DNA from: Myxococcus xanthus
GTDB lineage: Bacteria > Myxococcota > Myxococcia > Myxococcales > Myxococcaceae
Direction: 5' to 3'
Length of the DNA stretch: 64,000 nucleotides
Assembly (NCBI RefSeq): GCF_006402735.1
Contig: NZ_CP017174.1
Span: 4,033,001-4,097,000 of the forward strand
The first letter of the stretch is position 1. Each line of letters opens with the position of its first letter. Shown one piece after another: positions 61,019 to 64,000 of the stretch. Made by a program: the position numbers and the translations under genes. A model generated the notes under the pieces. It searched no databases. It was not told the DNA's origin and saw only the letters and a program-made list of their open reading frames with translations.

Positions 61019-62641
61019 ATGGCGGACAGACCTCGCATCATCGGGATTGACCTCGGCACCACCAACACGCTGGTGGCGTCCGTCCGCAACCGCATCCCGA
61101 AGATCGTCCCCACCGATCGCGGCAACCTCACGCTGCCCTCCGTCGTGGCGCTGTCGGCGCGCGGCGATCTGCTGGTGGGCGGGGTGGCCAAGGATCAGAT
61201 GGTCACCAACCCCAAGAACACGCTCTGGGGGACCAAGCGGCTCATCGGGCGGAAGTACAACTCCAAGTCGGTGGAGGAGCTCAAGGGCTACTTCCCCTAC
61301 GACATCGTCGAGGGAGCCAACGGGGACACCGCGGTGATGATGGGCGGCAAGCTGTACTCGCTGCCCCAGGTGTCCAGCTTCGTGCTGGGCCAGGTGAAGA
61401 CCATCGCGGAGCAGTTCCTGGGCGGCCCCATCGAAGGGGCGGTCATCTCCGTCCCGGCCTACTACAACGACAACCAGCGCAACGCGGTGAAGGAGGCCGG
61501 CCGGCTGGCGGGCTTCGACGTGAAGCGCATCGTCAACGAGCCCACCGCCGCGGCGCTGGCCTACGGCTTCAACCGGGGCCTGGATCAGAAGGTCCTCGTC
61601 TACGACCTGGGCGGCGGCACCTTCGACGTGTCCGTGCTGCACCTGGCGGGCAATGTCTTCGAGGTCCTGGCCACCGGCGGCGACACCTTCCTGGGTGGGG
61701 CGGACTTCGACAACCGCATCATGGAGTACGTGCTGGAGCGCTTCCGGGAGGAGACCAAGGTCGACCTCAACACGGAGAACCCCATCGCGATCCAGCGCAT
61801 CAAGAACGCGGCGGAGGCGGCGAAGATCGACCTCACGCTGATCCCCAACGTCGTCATCGACCTGCCCTTCATCGACGAGCGCAAGGGCAAGCCGGTGGAT
61901 CTGCGCATCCCCCTGACGCGCGAGTTCCTCAACAGCCTCACCGGCGACCTGGTGGACCGCACGTTCGAGATCTGCGACCGCGTGCTGGAAGAGAAGGGCA
62001 TCTCCCGCGCGGAGATCGACGAAATCATCCTGGTGGGCGGCCAGAGCCGCATGCCGCTGGTGCAGCAGAAGATCCAGGCGCATTTCGGCAAGGCGCCGCG
62101 CAAGGGCGTCCACCCGGACGAGTGCGTGGCCCTGGGCGCGGCGCTGCTGGGCGACTCGCTGGGCAGCATCGACGCGGTGACGCTGCTGGACGCGCTGTCC
62201 ATGCCCATCGGCTACGCGATGCCCAACGGGCGCGTGAAGCGCATCATCGAGAAGAACTCGCTGATTCCCATGGTGAAGAGCTTCCGCCTGCCTCCGCCGA
62301 AGGAGCCGGGCTCGCCCTTCATCGAGCTGGACATCTACCAGGGGGACAGTGACCTGCTGGTGGACAACGAATATCTGGGCACGGTGCGCGTGCCCTCGGC
62401 CGCCGCCGGCCGGAAGATCGACTTCCGCCTCACCGAGGAGTGTCTGCTCCAGGTGACGGTGGAGGAAGCGAGCGGCATGCGCAAGGTGGACCTCGCCACC
62501 CGCGACACGCCGGAGCAGCTCAAGCGGGCGCTCCAGGAGGTCGCGTCGCGTCACTCACAGCAGGTGCCCAGCTCCAGCAGCAGCGGGAGCGACGACCGGG
62601 GGCTCTTCTCGAGTATCAAGAGCATCTTCCGGAGGGGCTAG
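61019..62641 (+). CDS. Hsp70-family chaperone lacking the full C-terminal lid
   Basis: The protein has 540 residues against about 610-640 for DnaK. The nucleotide-binding domain is complete: GIDLGTTNTLVASV, VPAYYNDNQRNAVKEAGRLAGF, VYDLGGGTFDVSVL, GGDTFLGGADFDNRI and ILVGGQSRMPLVQQKI. The beta substrate-binding domain (residues about 385-500) is present. The alpha-helical lid is reduced to a short Ser-rich tail ending SSIKSIFRRG. No dnaJ or grpE gene is adjacent. It is followed at 8 bases by the SCP2-like gene. ATG 61019 was chosen because the domain starts at once; GTG 60956 would add 21 residues. Confidence 0.92.
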   Translation: MADRPRIIGIDLGTTNTLVASVRNRIPKIVPTDRGNLTLPSVVALSARGDLLVGGVAKDQMVTNPKNTLWGTKRLIGRKYNSKSVEELKGYFPYDIVEGANGDTAVMMGGKLYSLPQVSSFVLGQVKTIAEQFLGGPIEGAVISVPAYYNDNQRNAVKEAGRLAGFDVKRIVNEPTAAALAYGFNRGLDQKVLVYDLGGGTFDVSVLHLAGNVFEVLATGGDTFLGGADFDNRIMEYVLERFREETKVDLNTENPIAIQRIKNAAEAAKIDLTLIPNVVIDLPFIDERKGKPVDLRIPLTREFLNSLTGDLVDRTFEICDRVLEEKGISRAEIDEIILVGGQSRMPLVQQKIQAHFGKAPRKGVHPDECVALGAALLGDSLGSIDAVTLLDALSMPIGYAMPNGRVKRIIEKNSLIPMVKSFRLPPPKEPGSPFIELDIYQGDSDLLVDNEYLGTVRVPSAAAGRKIDFRLTEECLLQVTVEEASGMRKVDLATRDTPEQLKRALQEVASRHSQQVPSSSSSGSDDRGLFSSIKSIFRRG

Positions 62642-62649
62642 GAGTCCAG

Positions 62650-63075
62650 ATGGCGAAGTTCCCGTCGAAGGAGTGGGTGGACGAAGCGGTCCGCCTCACC
62701 AATGAGGATCCCGAGTGCGCCATGGCCGGCAAGGGCTGGAAGGGCGACTTCGGGGCGGTGGTGGAAGCCGAGCCCGGCATGCTGGCGAGGGCTTTCGTGG
62801 TGCACGTCGTCCCCGGTGACTGCCGCATCGAAAAGGCGCGCGTCCTGGCGGATCCAGACGACCTGGACGAGCTGGAGCCGGTGTACCTGGCCCGCGCGCC
62901 CTACAGCGTCTGGAAGCAGCTCCTCAAGGGGACGCTGGACCCGGTGGAGGCGGTGCTCAAGCGCCGCATCTCCATGAAGGGCGACCTGCAGCCGCTGATC
63001 GAACGCATGAAGTACAAGGGCATCGCCGACCGCGTCTTCGCGCAGCTGCAGACGCAGTTCATCGACGAGCCCTGA
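62650..63075 (+). CDS. SCP2-like sterol/lipid-transfer-fold protein
   Basis: This 141-residue cytosolic protein has AGKGWKGDFGAVVEAEPGM, then ARVLADPDDLDELEPVYLARAPYSVWKQLLKGTLDPVEAVLKRRISMKGDL. The alternation of a short beta sheet with the W-x-x-LLKG-x-LDP-x-x-A segment and the final MKYKGIADRV helix is the SCP2 pattern of ligand-tunnel proteins. The ligand is unknown; acyl chains are usual. AGGAG lies 6 bases before ATG 62650. It is tightly spaced after the Hsp70 gene and before the small helical protein (12 bases), indicating one transcript. Confidence 0.7.
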   Translation: MAKFPSKEWVDEAVRLTNEDPECAMAGKGWKGDFGAVVEAEPGMLARAFVVHVVPGDCRIEKARVLADPDDLDELEPVYLARAPYSVWKQLLKGTLDPVEAVLKRRISMKGDLQPLIERMKYKGIADRVFAQLQTQFIDEP

Positions 63076-63087
63076 GCGAGGCACCCC

Positions 63088-63357
63088 ATGGGAATCACGG
63101 ACGACCTGAAGAAGCAGGCCCTCAACGTGTCGGGCAAGGCCATGGAGAAGCTCATGGCTGACGACCGCCGCGCCATGGCCATTGCCAACGCCATTGGGAA
63201 AGCACAGCGCGGCAAGCAGGCGCTCGACCGGGGGCAGGAGGAGCTGATGAAGGCGCTGAACTTCGCGCCCCGCAGCGAGTTCAAGGCCCTGGGCAAGCAG
63301 CTGTCCGGCCTCAAGCGCCGGCTGCGCGAGCTCGATGAGAAGCTCGGCGCGCTGTAG
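63088..63357 (+). CDS. Small helical protein
   Basis: This 89-residue protein is predicted as almost all helix, with a coiled-coil-like C-terminus (SEFKALGKQLSGLKRRLREL). It has no signal or membrane span and no cysteines. It ends the Hsp70-SCP2 unit, 12 bases after the SCP2-like stop. Its role may be as a partner of those proteins; no family is recognised. Confidence 0.7.
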   Translation: MGITDDLKKQALNVSGKAMEKLMADDRRAMAIANAIGKAQRGKQALDRGQEELMKALNFAPRSEFKALGKQLSGLKRRLRELDEKLGAL

Positions 63358-63368
63358 TCGAAAATGCG

Positions 63369-63397
63369 TTGACACCTGAGCGGGCGAATGGCATCTA
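63369..63397 (+). promoter_or_regulatory. Promoter of the tRNA-Val gene
   Basis: A perfect -35 TTGACA (63369-63374) is followed after 17 bases by an extended -10 (TG at 63389-63390, hexamer CATCTA 63392-63397). The transcript start would be about 45 bases before the tRNA, with a leader that can fold (CGCCG/CGGCG). A dyad flanking the -10 (GGCGAA, TTCGCC) is also visible. Confidence 0.6.
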
Positions 63398-63447
63398 CAC
63401 CCGCGTTCGCCGCTGGCAACACCGGCGGCGGTCAGCAGACAGCAGAA

Positions 63448-63519
63448 GGGCGTATAGCTCAGCGGTAGAGCACTGCCTTCACACGGCAGGGGTCGCAGGT
63501 TCAAACCCTGCTGCGCCCA
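63448..63519 (+). tRNA. tRNA-Val, anticodon CAC
   Basis: The 72-base cloverleaf is complete. Acceptor GGGCGTA pairs with TGCGCCC (one G-T pair). D stem GCTC/GAGC, anticodon stem CTGCC/GGCAG with loop TTCACAC, variable GGGTC, T stem GCAGG/CCTGC with loop TTCAAAC, and discriminator A follow. The anticodon CAC reads GUG valine codons. The 3' CCA is not encoded. It has its own promoter and terminator. Confidence 0.95.
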
Positions 63520-63525
63520 CTCAAG

Positions 63526-63570
63526 AAAGGCCGTGAGTCCGAATCGGGACTCACGGCCTTTTTGCTTTTT
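63526..63570 (+). terminator. Rho-independent terminator of the tRNA gene
   Basis: AAGGCCGTGAGTCC (63527-63540) pairs perfectly with GGACTCACGGCCTT (63547-63560) around a 6-base loop, followed by TTT, G, C and TTTTT. It begins 7 bases after the tRNA. Confidence 0.92.
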
Positions 63571-63600
63571 GGGCTCCGTCTCCGCCGCTGCGCCGGACGC

Positions 63601-63636
63601 AAGAAAGCCCACCCCGCATACCGCGCGGAGTGGGCT
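63601..63636 (-). terminator. Rho-independent terminator of the TerC-family gene
   Basis: On the minus strand AGCCCACTCCGC pairs with GCGGGGTGGGCT (plus 63606-63617 with 63625-63636, one mismatch/wobble) and is followed by TTCTT. It lies 31 bases after the TerC-family stop. Confidence 0.75.
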
Positions 63637-63666
63637 TGGGATTGCGGCGTGAGGCCGCGGTGCGGC

Positions 63667-64000
63667 TCAGACCTTGGGCGCGTCGGCGTCGCCGGTGGGC
63701 GTGTTCCGGGACTTGATGAGCGACGCGACGATGCTCGCGCCCAGCAGGCCGGCGATGACCGACAGGGACACCTCGGGCGGCACCTTCACGAAGTCGATGA
63801 CCGCCATCTTCGTGCCGACGAAGACGAGCACCGCGGAGAGGCCCACCTTCAGGTAGCTGAACTTCTCCACCGCGCCGGCCAGCATGAAGAACATGGAGCG
63901 CAGGCCGAGGATGGCGAAGATGTTGGACGTGAAGACGATGAAGGGGTCCGTCGTCACGGCGAAGATGGCGGGGATGGAGTCGAGCGCGAAGAGGATGTCC
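63667..64000 (-). CDS. TerC-family membrane protein, N-terminus beyond the window
   Basis: The C-terminal 110 residues are present and the frame is open to the window edge. The segment [15 protein letters not shown] and [21 protein letters not shown] is the TerC/Alx signature, with the conserved acidic residue before SIPA. Three to four hydrophobic helices follow, and the protein ends in a hydrophilic tail ([12 protein letters not shown]). Members are inner-membrane proteins tied to tellurite resistance, manganese homeostasis or pH response (Alx, YkoY). The exact role is not known here. The gene is convergent with the tRNA. Confidence 0.9.
   Translation of the reverse strand, partial: DILFALDSIPAIFAVTTDPFIVFTSNIFAILGLRSMFFMLAGAVEKFSYLKVGLSAVLVFVGTKMAVIDFVKVPPEVSLSVIAGLLGASIVASLIKSRNTPTGDADAPKV

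Noticed and set aside
60647-62554. 635-codon minus frame opposite helicase and Hsp70
   Set aside because: Spans two well-defined plus-strand genes and has no recognisable motif.

Overview
The window looks like chromosome of a GC-rich myxobacterium of the Myxococcus/Corallococcus type. The genus is inferred from gene content, because there is no rRNA gene to check. The signs are very high G+C at third codon positions, many lipoproteins and Cys-rich secreted proteins, very large TPR proteins, a zinc-ribbon protein with long low-complexity repeats, a chemoreceptor, and a large iterative polyketide synthase (PKS). No insertion sequence, prophage or CRISPR array was seen.

Layout. 1-2245 (minus): end of a locus with an IPT/TIG protein (cut by the window edge), a LysM/peptidoglycan-binding protein and a small protein of a type I associate with type VI secretion effector modules. 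2660-9484: a CinA-type protein, a giant TPR protein, a GNAT acetyltransferase and a small lipoprotein. 9547-17119: an M13 metallopeptidase, a DUF4136 lipoprotein, a Rieske oxygenase gene with an internal deletion beside its likely TetR regulator and operator, an MFS exporter and two secreted proteins. 17601-26240: an OpgC-like membrane protein, then a compact heavy-metal efflux operon (outer-membrane protein, adaptor, RND pump, response regulator, histidine kinase) with overlapping genes and a tandem direct repeat upstream. 26358-32297: a UvrA-like ABC ATPase, a chemoreceptor with a 7TM-DISM-like N-terminus and a lipoyl-less E2 acyltransferase.

32320-37250 holds a minus-strand trio (unknown protein, radical SAM protein, SUMF1-domain protein), a divergent 39-residue ORF, a GFA-family protein and a Gfo/Idh/MocA oxidoreductase. 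37385-47667 is the most distinctive region: a fatty-acid/polyketide operon. It encodes a di-ACP fused to a FabL-like reductase, a 2248-residue TE-AT-KS-KS0-KR-DH synthase with no ACP of its own, a membrane desaturase and a methyltransferase. The first gene has a leader in which the Shine-Dalgarno and start codon both lie in inverted repeats. The pieces resemble enediyne and PUFA synthases but the arrangement fits neither.

47791-64000 is mostly housekeeping: a PhoX-like protein, histidine ammonia-lyase, aspartate kinase, ComEA-like protein, zinc-ribbon/TQxFG-repeat protein, glycosyltransferase, NlpC/P60-like lipoprotein, repeat lipoprotein, UvrD-type helicase, short Hsp70, SCP2-like protein, small helical protein, tRNA-Val(CAC) with promoter and terminator, and a TerC-family protein cut by the right edge.
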